NCBI GenBank assembly: GCA_028554755.1
Contig: JAPTOF010000006.1
Location: forward strand, 6,008,501-6,072,500
Reading direction: 5' to 3'
DNA length: 64,000 nucleotides
Source of the DNA: Cordia subcordata
Lineage: Eukaryota; Streptophyta; Magnoliopsida; Boraginales; Cordiaceae
In this document: piece after piece, positions 47,831-58,749 of the stretch
Numbering within the stretch: the stretch's first letter is position 1
Layout: each line of letters starts with the position of its first letter
Program-made: the position numbers and the translations under genes
The notes under the pieces: model-generated
The model's input: only the letters and a program-made list of their open reading frames with translations
The model's database searches: none
Told to the model about the DNA's origin: nothing

Positions 47831-48442
47831 TCTACCAATAATCCAATAATCAGTCTCTACTTGCTCAATTTTTTTATCGAAAAAAAAAATGAACTTATTT
47901 AAGGTAAGTTAATCGACAAAAAAAAAAGGGTTGTTCAAAAGACATGATTATTGTTTATATGCTACGTTCGAGAAGCAAGGGAAGATGTTTATGCGCGCAA
48001 GGCCCTATTGGACAAGTTATCGAACAGCTCTTCAATGCCACAGCGCAAAACCCTAGCTAGCTCATGTGTACAAGAATTAAGAAACTATTTGAGGTTTTCA
48101 AAGCTGTGGTCAAAATGAAGAGATTAGGGTTTCAATTAACCAAGGATCATGGAACAAAAAGAAGGCTGTGTCGTGTTGTACATATAACAACAATTAACGT
48201 TAATCACCCAAGTGGGCAGCACCATTAATTACAGCAAAAAACATTCCTTTAAAGAATCAATGTAAAGCCAGCTTTATAGGTGACTTGGCCCAGAAAAGTC
48301 TTGAAAATTTAGAGGTGGTAAAGAGAATCCTATCCCCTTTGCATACAATGGAGCAAATAAAGATTCTCTTGTTCGTGGATCTTTAGCTATAGCTACTCAT
48401 TGTGAAAAGAAAATAAATAAATTGAAATAAATGTATTAATAA

Positions 48443-48457
48443 AACACACACACACAA

Positions 48458-48497
<40 letters not shown>

Positions 48498-48535
48498 TAA
48501 ATAAATAAATAACACACACTCACTCGCTCTCAATC
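48443..48535. repeat. Compound microsatellite (AC)n-(AAT)n-(AAAT)n-(AC)n
   Basis: An AC run is followed by about 13 AAT units, four TAAA units and a second short AC run. Confidence 0.9.
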
Positions 48536-48871
48536 AAGTGGCGAGGCATGTGTGCTCTCTAAAGGAGAGGTGAAATAAAGGGGGTCACACAGTCTTGGTT
48601 CCTAGTTGATGTTTTTTTGTGGGGGGCGAGGAATAACTTTTGCAGCTTAGAAAGATGGGGCAATTTTCCCTTTTAAAAGGTTGTCTTTTAAGAGGAGAAA
48701 AGTGAGTGGGAATTAATTGAGATTCCGCTCAAAGCTTAGACTTATTACTGCACTTCTTTTTCTTTTGGACGAAAAACTTATTTTAGACTGAATTATGTTA
48801 GGTAGTGCAGCAATGCATAGTGACGCATGCGTCAAGTTAGCTAGTTCAAAATAGTACTTGCAATGAGTAAA

Positions 48872-49331
48872 GGACAAATTTCACAAATGATCCCTATAGT
48901 TTATATAAAGTATTATTTTAGTTTTTATTGTTTCAAAAGTGACTTGGCTACTTGGTCTCTAATATTTGTAAAAAGTGTCAATTTAGTTTTTTATTATTCT
49001 AAAGTGACTTATTTAATATTTAATAATTTTGAAATATATTAATTTCCTCCCCATTAACTGATCATATGTTGGTCGCATATTGCTTTGGAAGATCAAATTG
49101 AGAATCAAGTTGATACTTTGGTAAATATTAAGACTAAACAGATCATTTTTGAAACAATGTGGACTAATTCGTACTTTTTATAAATTAAGTGAATTATTTT
49201 TGAGACAACAGGAACTCAATTGGCATTGTTTACAAATAATAAGCACCAAGTGAATTACTTTTAAAACTTTAAAAACCAAAATGACGCTTTTTTTTTTTTT
49301 GAACAATAGAGACAACTTGTGGAATTTGGTC
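48872..49331. mobile_element. Mutator-like non-autonomous element, 460 bp, 9-bp target duplication
   Basis: Terminal inverted repeats: GGACAAATTTCACAAATGAT at the left and ACTTGTGGAATTTGGTC at the right; similarity continues inward (CCCTATAGTTT against a mirrored CTCTATTGTTC). The 9-mer ATGAGTAAA is identical at 48863-48871 and 49332-49340. The interior repeats phrases such as AAGTGACTT and AATTACTTTT in both orientations and has no transposase frame. Confidence 0.85.
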
Positions 49332-49745
49332 ATGAGTAAATATAAGTTTATAATTTAAGATTATTAAATCACAAACAGTCTATATATTGATCATTTCATC
49401 CAATAATCTTGAGACATGCATGGTACTCCTTTTTTTCTCTCAATTGCTTTTGACTTTTGTCTCAATTCGAGAAGGTGGTGATGCCCCCTCAGCTAAGATT
49501 CGCAATGAGCACGAGCATGCAATTGAATGTTTGATTTTTTTTCTGATATGCCACCACCAATCAACAAGTTCAAATTGGGTGAAATTCTTGTAGCACTTAA
49601 AAAAAGAAGTCACTATTGTTAGCCACTATGTGCATGCTGTTCTCCATTAGAGAAAGAAATGGAACATCTACCTAACTGAGAAAAAAGAAAATGCTGCTTC
49701 AAGATGCCTATTATCATACTATATATGGACTGAGGGAATTGATAA
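49332..49745. other. AT-rich intergenic DNA
   Basis: Nothing coding or structured is recognised between the Mutator-like element and the next MITE. A 68-codon frame at 49387-49593 has no family features. Confidence 0.4.
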
Positions 49746-49917
49746 GTGTTCGTTTGAATTAGTTTTTTCACTAAAAATATCCTTTTTAATTAAAACTTAA
49801 AAGAATTGAAATATAGTTTTTTTTAAGTAAAAAATTTTAATTTCTCAAAAAAAAATTTTTGTTCCCTCAAAGGTTATTAAAAAAACACTTTTACAAAAAG
49901 TCGATCCAAAAAAACCC
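49746..49917. repeat. MITE, Tourist-like family A (copy 11, decayed)
   Basis: Left GTGTTCGTTTGAATTAG and right GTCGATCCAAAAAAACCC are inverted around A/T arms. Confidence 0.5.
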
Positions 49918-51731
49918 AAAATCTAAGCAAATTTTTGATGGTGCTTTAACCATTGATTCTCCTGGCAACATCTAGAATCATTGAATTTTCAACGGTCCAA
50001 TATGAGAATATGTTCTATAGAATTTCCTTGACCCCCCCCCCCCCTCAATCTTGGGACAAACCAATCCAAAGAAACCTTTAACAAGTAATTGACTTCATGT
50101 CTTTGGCACTGCAGCTGCATGTAGATTATTGGTCAAAAGGGTGAGAATAAATGGTAAAGATTTCGAATTTTTTTTCTTGAATAATTTTCTATATGTACTG
50201 AGTCATCCAATTACACGCACTAAAAGATTATTATTTTGACATAACTCTAATATTATTTTTGCCTTTGAAAACAATACATTGATGTAGCACATGTTAGATA
50301 ATATTTTCTCTAGTCAAGTTTATACGATACATAAATACATACACTATATATATATATATATATATATATATTATGTATATACACACATATATGAAGCTCA
50401 AAGATGAAAATTTTACTATAGTATACATATGGCATAGGCGTTCAAGCAATTGTCCAAGCCTAAAAATACCTTGATTTAAAATAACCCGTCTTAATTTCTC
50501 TTATACTTCTTCATTAATTGCATGTTCCCATAAAGAGAAAAGGTTTTATGTCATATATAAGTACAGATTTATTGACACCACCTAATTTTAATTTAGTCTC
50601 TATTATTTCAAATTAAAACATTCATATTAATTTTTAGTGCTTGAACTTGTCAAACAATAAAGAGTAATTCGTGATATTATATAATGATATTGAGACTAGT
50701 ATTAAGAAAATGAAATATTGACAACATTTGTGTAATTGACTCAATGACCAAGTCCAACATACTTCAATGTCATTTATGCAGGCGACAGGTTCATTGTTTT
50801 GACAATTTCTTTTTGTATCTCCAGAAGGTAATAATATTCAAACATCACGGTTTTGATTTGCTTTGTCAATTATCATAAAAGACATTACTACAAGACAATT
50901 AATTAGTTGTTGGTCGAAGAAGATACAAATGATGTTAAAAAATTTAATATTAGTAGCCTTTTTGGTCGAAGAAACCTTCACGGGAAGCGAAATCTTTGAC
51001 CATTCTATATTTAACAAGTGCAAAATATTCTATAAATCTAAAATTTTGTACGCCATCGATGCATCATTAAACTTATAGTACAATGTATCAATAAACTTAT
51101 TGTTCGTTAAAGTGATAGCGGCTTTATCCCCATAAAAAAGAGAACAAAAGTTAAATTTGCGGAAAGCACATCTATTGGGAGGACTTTTCTTCACCACTCT
51201 CGGCTAGATAGAAATTAGTCTAAAATTTAATGTGGCTTGAAACGTTCCAAATTAAAGCAAAAAGAATATATATACATATATACACACACACACAATAAGA
51301 GTATTAAAAAATATTCTTTTTAATCAATGCGTTGCACTTGTTAATGTCAAAATTAGGATACATTTAACAAAATAATTATTAAAAATGATAAATTTTCATA
51401 TACATGAAATCAAGTGGGTTCTACCCAGGCGTATTCGAATGCTGCCGATCATGTTTCCTTAATTTGTCAATACTTTTATGTGAAACTGCAAATCGCTCAC
51501 TAAGTCAGTTATTAAAAAAAAAAAAAACTTTAACGAGTGTAATATTTCATAAAAAAAAAATCGTTAAAAAATCTGGCAAACCAGGAGAGTTTACATTCAG
51601 CGGATTTTTTTTTTCCCAAGGAAAAGCAGTTCGTCCGGCTTAAATACACGTCTGTGGACTTCACACGCACTCGAGATTAATTTGTGTGATGGGTCATTGC
51701 CGGTCCGATTAAAAAGTATTTTCTCGTATAG

Positions 51732-51780
<49 letters not shown>

Positions 51781-52136
51781 TAAATTTATACACGTGGATA
51801 TTCAATGTGTGAAACGTTCAGTATGAACGTAAACCTAAATTTTACCTAATATCTACCCATAAATAACTAGTTTTAAGCCATTTGTAAACTAATGATTATA
51901 AGTCAAGATGAAAGCAAACGTATTATTATTTTTATAATAACGACGACATTCTAGAAATTTTTTTAAATACACACCATAATCTACAGGTAAAAATACATGA
52001 ATTTATCTCGAGAAAAGTATATTCTCGAGTTTAGATGGAAAGGGAGCATATTGCATCTACTAAAAAGGGGCAAGAAAAAGCAAAATGGGAAGAAAAAGAA
52101 GAAAACATTCATAATAATGTGATAAAGAACAAGTAA
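49918..52136. other. AT-rich intergenic DNA
   Basis: No gene is recognised. Contains a C-run near 50032-50044 and (AT)n tracts at 50345-50372 and 51737-51777. Overlapping open frames of 61 and 71 codons near 50838-51078 show no family signature. Confidence 0.45.
51737..51777. repeat. (AT)n microsatellite
   Basis: About 20 AT units, uninterrupted. A similar shorter tract lies at 50345-50372. Confidence 0.95.
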
Positions 52137-52277
52137 GGATTCATTTAAATTAGTTTTTCGAAAAAACATTTTATATCACGTTTAAAGAAAAAAAATTTGA
52201 TAAGTTCAAATTTTCGACTTTTTAAGTAAATTAAATTAAGTTCTTTTTCCTAAAAATTGTAACTCTTTAAAAAATCA

Positions 52278-52317
<40 letters not shown>

Positions 52318-52368
52318 TAAAACAAAAATACTTTTCAGAAAAGAAAAATGGTCAATCCAATGGGAGCC
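52137..52368. repeat. MITE, Tourist-like family A (copy 12) containing an (AT)n tract
   Basis: Left GGATTCATTTAAATTAG and right GTCAATCCAATGGGAGCC are inverted. An (AT)n run at 52284-52314 has expanded inside it. Confidence 0.5.
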
Positions 52369-52647
52369 TGAATAGACGAGAAAAGTAAACGAAATGAAAA
52401 TTTCAAAACTGTGTTTGAAGGGTTTGGACAATGTCAAGAGGGTTGACGCAACAAAGAACTCGTGTTGATGATATGCTTATGGTGGTGCACGTGTGGGGTT
52501 AAGACGAGATGTTTTACTTATCTAATGTGGGAAAATTGATTTGATTAGAAAAATTCAACCCATGCATGCCCAACATACCCATCTTATCATGGGACCAGTT
52601 TATTTTTCCCCTTTTCTCTTCTGACTCATCCATTGATTTACGATTTA

Positions 52648-52800
52648 TTTGGATTGATTTTTTTTTAAATATTTAATTTAAAATTTTTGATTCTTGATAA
52701 AAAATAGAAATTAAATTTTTTAAAACTTTTAAATATTTATAAAAATATATTCTTTTGAAAAAAAATGTACTGTTATATAAAAAATTCAATGCAAGCATGC
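52648..52800. repeat. MITE, Tourist-like family A (copy 13, partial)
   Basis: The left end TTATTTGGATTGATTTTT matches the family. The right end is only weakly recognisable as ATTCAATGCAAGCATGC. Confidence 0.4.
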
Positions 52801-54579
52801 TTTTATTAATATATTATGAAATTCTTTTTTCACAGGGTGTAATGAAGATTAACTTGCTTTAATGGATTATTAAAAGAAAGATTTTATAAAGTAAAGGACT
52901 TTTATTAGCACAGCTGTTCCATGATTTCGGCCCACTTGTCAGGCATTAGATATGATGTCAAGGGCGTTCTCACTTATCCCTCATCATCCCATTTTTCATT
53001 TTTTATTTTTTAAGTGCCATTCCAAATTATTTTGTGAGATTAACTCCAATAAATTCCCTAAAACATAAAAATTATTATATTTAGAGATTTTATTAATAAT
53101 AAAATACTCCAATAGTTCCCTTATTTTATTCCCAAAATTTAAAATTTTTTCACAATCCAAAACAAAACACTTATATATAAATATTTTTTTTATTCCCCAA
53201 AGCCAACCCCCAAATCCCATCTCGCATTTTCATAACTTTAAGACTGCAACATTTTAAAATAGGGGAGCTGTTGGAGTGAAATTGAAATTGAGATTCCCTA
53301 AACTGAATGTTTGGTAAAAAATAGAGAAGCTGATGGAATAGAATTAAAAATAGAAAATTTTAAAATATAAGAAAATGACTCAAATTACTTAAATTTAGTG
53401 AAAAAAATAGAAGAACTGTTGGAGATAGCCTAATACATGTTAAGAGATTAAGATTGTCTCCTAACTAATATTTTGTTTACATAATCATTGACTGGGAATT
53501 GGTGAACCGGATAAGTTTATGGACATGTAGAGCTTACTCGTTCATGTTTAGTTGGAACGAACGACGGATCATTTTGTACATATATGATTCTACAATCATT
53601 AGATCAAATATTTGTTATTTTGAATAAAATAAATAATTACAATATTAAAATATTAGAATTAAACGTTAAATTAAGATAATTTTGGGAGGCTTATTTTCAA
53701 ATGAGATATGGTTTTGTATTGGTACCTTGTATTAAAATTGATTATATTTCTGTAAAACTAAATGCACAGTTGCAATCAGTTAAAATTGATTTTGTATTCG
53801 TACCTTGTATTAATAATAAGTCCGTCTAGATTTTTTGTGATTTTCAATCGAATCTCCCCGTGGGCACTAGAGCAGGGGGGAAAAAAAGGCATACCAAGTC
53901 CTCTCCCGTATTAATATATGCAGCATCTTAATCATACATATATAAATTATATTATTTTATAATAAAGTTTCTGAAAAGGCGAAAGGTGATATGATATAAG
54001 AGAATTCTAATCCAGCAAGATTGTAGTTTCTCTCGTATGAGTGAAAAATTTATACAATGTACCATCTTTTCTATTAATCTCACATGTCATTATTCCATAT
54101 TTTTTGGCTTTGAAAAGATATTGAATCCATCACCACTTTTTATCTAAAATTATTTTTGAACCTAAATCAAATCCCTTTTCTATTTTATTTTATTTTTCAA
54201 TTAAAATATTCTATTCAACCATTATCTAAAAAAGATACAATTATTGTCAAAAACTTATCCAAAATACAATTTAATTATATGTTATCTTGACATAAATTAT
54301 AAAAATTTATGTAAAATATTTATTTCTCCCTTCACACGTGTTACACTCTAGTTTAACCAATTTTAACCATTTGTGGGTATATCATATCTTTTCAATTTTC
54401 CATGTCAATCAAATCTCAATAAAAAGATAAAACTTTTAAAACTACTTTTCTCTCTCATAATCCACTCTTTTTGGGATTTAAGTTTTATGAATGATTAAAA
54501 ATACATTTTATTCATATAAAATAACTAAAGTTTTTCTCTCATATTATATACCAAAATTTAAAAATATCTAATAATATGA
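52801..54579. other. AT-rich intergenic DNA
   Basis: No gene is recognised. At 53020-53432 phrases such as ACTCCAATA, GGGGAGCTGTTGGAGTG and ACTGTTGGAGATAGCC recur in both orientations, recalling plant MITEs ending GGCTATCTCCAAC, but a matching left end is missing. Confidence 0.4.
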
Positions 54580-54789
54580 GTGAATATAAACCAAAAAAAA
54601 AGCGGGGATGGGTGTTGTTGCATAAGTGTATACGTACTTTTCACAACACCCAATAAAACCAAAAGCAAAAGTAAAGAGTTTTATAGAGCAAACAAAGGTC
54701 AAAAACCCACAACAAAACAACACAAAAGCAAACCCAACAGGTCAAATCTCTGCTCTCCACCCCCACGCCCCCAACCCCCGCCCTCCACC

Positions 54790-54850
54790 CCACCCCTCAT
54801 TATTATTATTATTATTCAACTCTCTCTTTCTCTCTCACACACAACACACA
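54790..54850 (+). repeat. ATT and CT/CA microsatellites in the leader of the ligase gene
   Basis: An (ATT)n tract is followed by CTCTCTCTTTCTCTCTCACA and AC-rich sequence. CT-rich tracts like this are common near plant transcription starts. Confidence 0.7.
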
Positions 54851-54888
54851 CTAAGTACTACTACATAGAGAGTACTACTACTACTATT

Positions 54889-54951
54889 ATGGCCGCCAAG
54901 GAGAAAACCAAAGCAAACCAAATCCTTCCTCCTATTAACCTCTCTCTCTAA
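54889..54951 (+). CDS. Upstream ORF, 20 codons, in the leader of the WAV3-family gene
   Basis: ATG GCC in good context begins a 20-residue frame, MAAKEKTKANQILPPINLSL, that stops 190 bp before the main ATG at 55142. If the transcript starts in the CT-rich tract just upstream, this would be its first AUG and could reduce translation of the ligase. Neither the transcription start nor peptide conservation can be checked here. Confidence 0.35.
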   Translation: MAAKEKTKANQILPPINLSL

Positions 54952-55141
54952 TCCATATCTCTCTCTCTGTGTTCTCTCTCTAATTCTTGATTCTTGTGTA
55001 CCATTTTCTTCTCTCTGGAAGAAAAAAGCAGGCTTTTTTTTTGGTTTTCTTTTCTCTCTTTCGCTTTCGTTCTGCAGAACCCATTTGAGAAAAAGAGCTT
55101 TTTGGTGAATCTTGGTAAGCCCTTTTTGTGGTTTTTGTTTA

Positions 55142-58100
55142 ATGGGAAGCAAATGGAAAAAAGTGAAGCTGGCTCTTGGGATGAATCTTTGTGTATATGT
55201 GCCAAGGACTACTGGAGATAGTAATGATGACCCGCCGCCGTCAGAGAGGCTCTCCGACGCCGCTCTGTTATCGCCGGCGACGGACTTGAATAGCATGCAG
55301 TCCTCTGCTCCTTCCACTCCTGCTTCGCGTGCGCTTAAGTTGACCAAGAGCTTGAGCAGATCGTCTAAGGTTTTGTGTTTTTCTTTTCTTTTCAGCTTTC
55401 TTTGTTTGTTTTCTTGCTTTACTTTTCATTTTTTGTTTCACTTTTCAGCGTGTTTTGTGGCTGAGAAAGTGAAATTAGTTGGAAAGTTTTGGCCTTTCGT
55501 TTGGCTTAAAACGGCTTGGTGAATAATGCATTTGATTGCGACAATTTTGGCTCATGTGCTTAGAGTGATGTATTTGATTTCCAGATATGGCAAAGTTTTT
55601 GTCTTCTTTTGGGTTGATTGATGCATTTGGAATGTAAGAAAATTGAGTAAAATTGGATATGGTTAATGGGAAGTTTTTGAGACTGTTTGAGTTGCAATAG
55701 GAGAATTTGTTACTGAGAAAATGGAGTGTGTTCACAATTGAATGAAAGCTTTATGTTACTTAATGAGTTTGGTCATTTGCTCTCTTGGTTGCTTGGAAAT
55801 TGAGAATAGTACAAGCAGAGAATGATCTTTGAGTCTTTTTGTGCTATTTGAGGTCTTGGTAGCTACAAGAATTGATTGGTGTCCCATTGATGACAAGAAT
55901 TGAATGGTGTCCCGTTGATGATTGATGAATTTGGTTCTTTGGTTTCATGGTCTACATATATTGTATTCAGGTTCTTTTTTCTTAGCTTGGAAAATTGAAG
56001 AGCATGGCATAGTGGGACAACATTCACTTATGCATGTTAAGTGATTAGATTCCTCCATCGAGGTTTTGATTTTCTCTGTTGATTGTCGTTCCTGATCTTA
56101 TGGGTTTACATATGAATTCTAATGGATTTAGGGCCCATTTGGATTGGCTTTTTTTAAAAGCGCCTTTTGAAAAACAGTTTAGTTTTTTTTAGAGGCTGAC
56201 AATTTTGGCTTTTAAAAAAAGGTTGTATTTGAGCTTTTTCAGGGATTCAGCTTTTTGGAAGGCAAATCAATTAGTTATTACAAACTTTTTCCTGAGGAAA
56301 AAAGCCAATCCAAACAGGCCCTTAGTTGATTTTGGTGACTAAGATCACCAAAATGGTGTTAGACTAAATTATTTTAATTTTTTGTACATTGTAATCATTT
56401 ACTGCTAGAAAGAAAAACGATGTGTAACGGTGGTTGATACTCAAGTTGGCTCTTGTTAAACCTTTGCAATTGCTTAGTGTGTAGGCAAAGCACTTCATGA
56501 TTGCATCTAGTATACAAGTCCTTTCGTGTGACCTTGTCAGCCGCATACTTGTTGAAGTTTCTGGTTTTTGTTTGAGATTGCAATCACATTTGGTTGAAAT
56601 CTGGTCTTAATCCTACATTACCTTACAATGAGTCACTTAAAGATTTAGAAATTCGGGGAAAAATTGAATTTGTCCGCCACTAGTCTCGTCTCTGTTCGGC
56701 GAGGCCAATGGAATAAATTATGGTTCATCGTACATGAATGATCTGTGTAATTCTCCTTGGAAGTCAAATTCTTGAAAATATTTATCCATACTGCTGCTAG
56801 TTTACATTTTTCTTCTTACTGTCTCTTTATTCTTCTTTTTTCAGAAAACATGCTCTATATGTTTGGCATCAATGAGGCCAGGGGATGGTCAGGCTATCTT
56901 CACTGCTGAATGTTCACATTCCTTTCATTTCCAGTGTATCACTTCAAATGTGAAACATGGAAACCAAATTTGCCCTGTTTGTAGAGCAAAGTGGAGAGAA
57001 ATTCCCTTGCAGGGACCCAATCTGGATCCTCCCCCAGGAAGAGCTCGAGTCAATCCTGCGGATTGGCCCCAAAACAATTCTTTGATGACCGTAATCCGTC
57101 GTCTTCCTCCTCATTTAAATTCCAATCGGCATGTTGTGCCGCTGTTTCAAGCTTCTGAGCCTGCTATCTTTGATGATGATGAATCTTTGGACCGCAAACC
57201 TGATTTTTCTGAGAGAAGCTCAGTAAATGATAGTACTAGAGATACTGATGATAGTAGGACAATTAAGATCAAAACATACACAGAGGTCCCAGAGGTTCAA
57301 AGGTTTGATTCTTTTGATAACTTCACTGTCTTGGTCCATTTGAAAGCTCCTGCATCAAGTTCAAGGCAAAATCCTAATAGAAACCAAGCTAATTTGCCGC
57401 ACATTTCGCAAACACCTCGTGCACCTGTCGATCTTGTCACCGTGCTTGATATCAGTGGCAGCATGGCAGGTACCAAGCTTGCATTGCTAAAGCGAGCTAT
57501 GGGGTTTGTGATACAAAATCTGGGTCCTAATGACAGGCTGGCTGTTATTGCCTTCTCCTCAACAGCTCGGCGGCTCTTTCCCCTTCTCAGGATGTCCGAC
57601 TCTGGCAGGCAGCAAGCATTGCAGGCTGTTAACTCTCTCGTTGCAAATGGAGGGACAAATATTGCTGAAGGCTTACGGAAAGGTGCCAAAGTGATGGAAG
57701 ACCGAAGGGATAAGAACCCGGTTGCCAGCATAATATTATTATCTGACGGGCAAGATACATATACAGTCAGCAATTCTAATGGCAACCAGCATAAACCAAA
57801 CTATGAGCTGCTCCTTCCTTTGTCTATTCACAATGAAAATAGTTCAAGTTTTAAAATTCCAGTGCATGCTTTTGGGTTTGGTACAGATCATGATGCTTCA
57901 TCTATGCACTCAATTGCCGAGATTTCTGGAGGAACCTTTTCTTTCATCGAGACAGAAGGTGTTATACAGGATGCCTTTGCACAGTGCATTGGAGGCCTAT
58001 TGAGTGTTGTGGTCAAGGATCTGCAGGTAAGCATTGGGTGTGCTGACCGAAGAGTTTATCTTCGCTCTTTAAAGACAGGAAGTTATCCAAGTCGTCTGAC

Positions 58101-58749
58101 ATCAGATGGGCGCATGGGATCTATTGATGTTGGAGATCTGTATGCTGATGAAGAAAGAGACTTTCTGATTTCTGTCAATATCCCAAAGGAGCATACATGT
58201 GATGAAACAACATTATTGAAGGTCAGGTGTGTTTACGAAGATCCCTTGACAAAGAACACGGTGACCGTTGGAAGTGAAGAAGTCAAGATTAAGAGACCTG
58301 AATTTCCTCCACAGCAGAGTGTGTCACTGGAAGTCGACCGGCAGAAGAATAGGATCCGAGCAGCTCAGGCAATGGCCGAAGCACGAACTGCAGCTGAGAG
58401 AGGAGACCTTATTGGTGCAGCTTCCCTCCTTGAAAACTGCCGGAAAGAGATGGCGGAAACCATCTCTTATCAATCCAATGATCAATTCTGTCTTGCACTT
58501 GATGCTGAGCTCAAAGAAATGCAAGAGAGAACGGCAAGCAGACATGCATATGAGGTATCTGGTCGGGCATACATTCTCTCAGGTCTTAGCTCACATTCAT
58601 GGCAGAGAGCAACAGCTCGTGGTGACTCTACAGATGGCTCAAGTCTTGCTCAGGCTTATCAAACCCCTTCGATGCTCGATATGCTTAGTACGTCTCAGGC
58701 GGCTTCCTTAGCCAGCCCTTCTACTCGGAATCTTGTTCGCCCTGTGTAG
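55142..58749 (+). CDS. WAV3-family E3 ubiquitin ligase (RING-H2 + vWA), EDA40/WAVH-like
   Basis: Exon 1 is 55142-55369 and exon 2 is 56845-58749; both borders are in phase 0, giving 710 residues. The N-terminus MGSKWKKVKLALGMN starts like EDA40/WAVH proteins. RING-H2 uses C79, C82, C99, H101, H104, C107, C119 and C122. The vWA domain (about 267-450) has an intact MIDAS D278-x-S280-x-S282, plus GGTNIAEGL and LLSDGQD. A C-terminal helical region (about 560-650) is followed by a Ser-rich tail. WAV3-family ligases act in root gravitropism and auxin-dependent growth; EDA40 is a related gene named for embryo-sac arrest. The split between RING and N-terminus at SSK/KTCSIC is clean (CTAAG/GTTTTG ... 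TTTTCAG). Which family member is orthologous needs a tree. A MITE lies in the 1.5-kb intron. Confidence 0.92.
56131..56321. repeat. MITE, Tourist-like family A (copy 14), TTA target duplication, intact
   Basis: Left GGGCCCATTTGGATTGGC and right GCCAATCCAAACAGGCCC are near-perfect inverted repeats flanked by TTA on both sides (56128-56130 and 56322-56324). At 191 bp it is the best-preserved copy, and it sits in the intron of the WAV3-family gene. Confidence 0.9.

Larger units (their letters stand above)
45376..48862. other. AT-rich intergenic DNA with degenerate repeats
   Basis: No gene is recognised. Degenerate direct repeats occur at 47640-47830 and microsatellites at 48444-48540. TTTTTGGGCTAAATGAAG near 45438-45457 resembles a LINE 3' terminus but is too short to call. 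Confidence 0.45.

Noticed and set aside
53020..53432. MITE with ends like GGCTATCTCCAAC
   Set aside because: Only one clear end is present; the opposite terminus is not recognisable, so no element was called.
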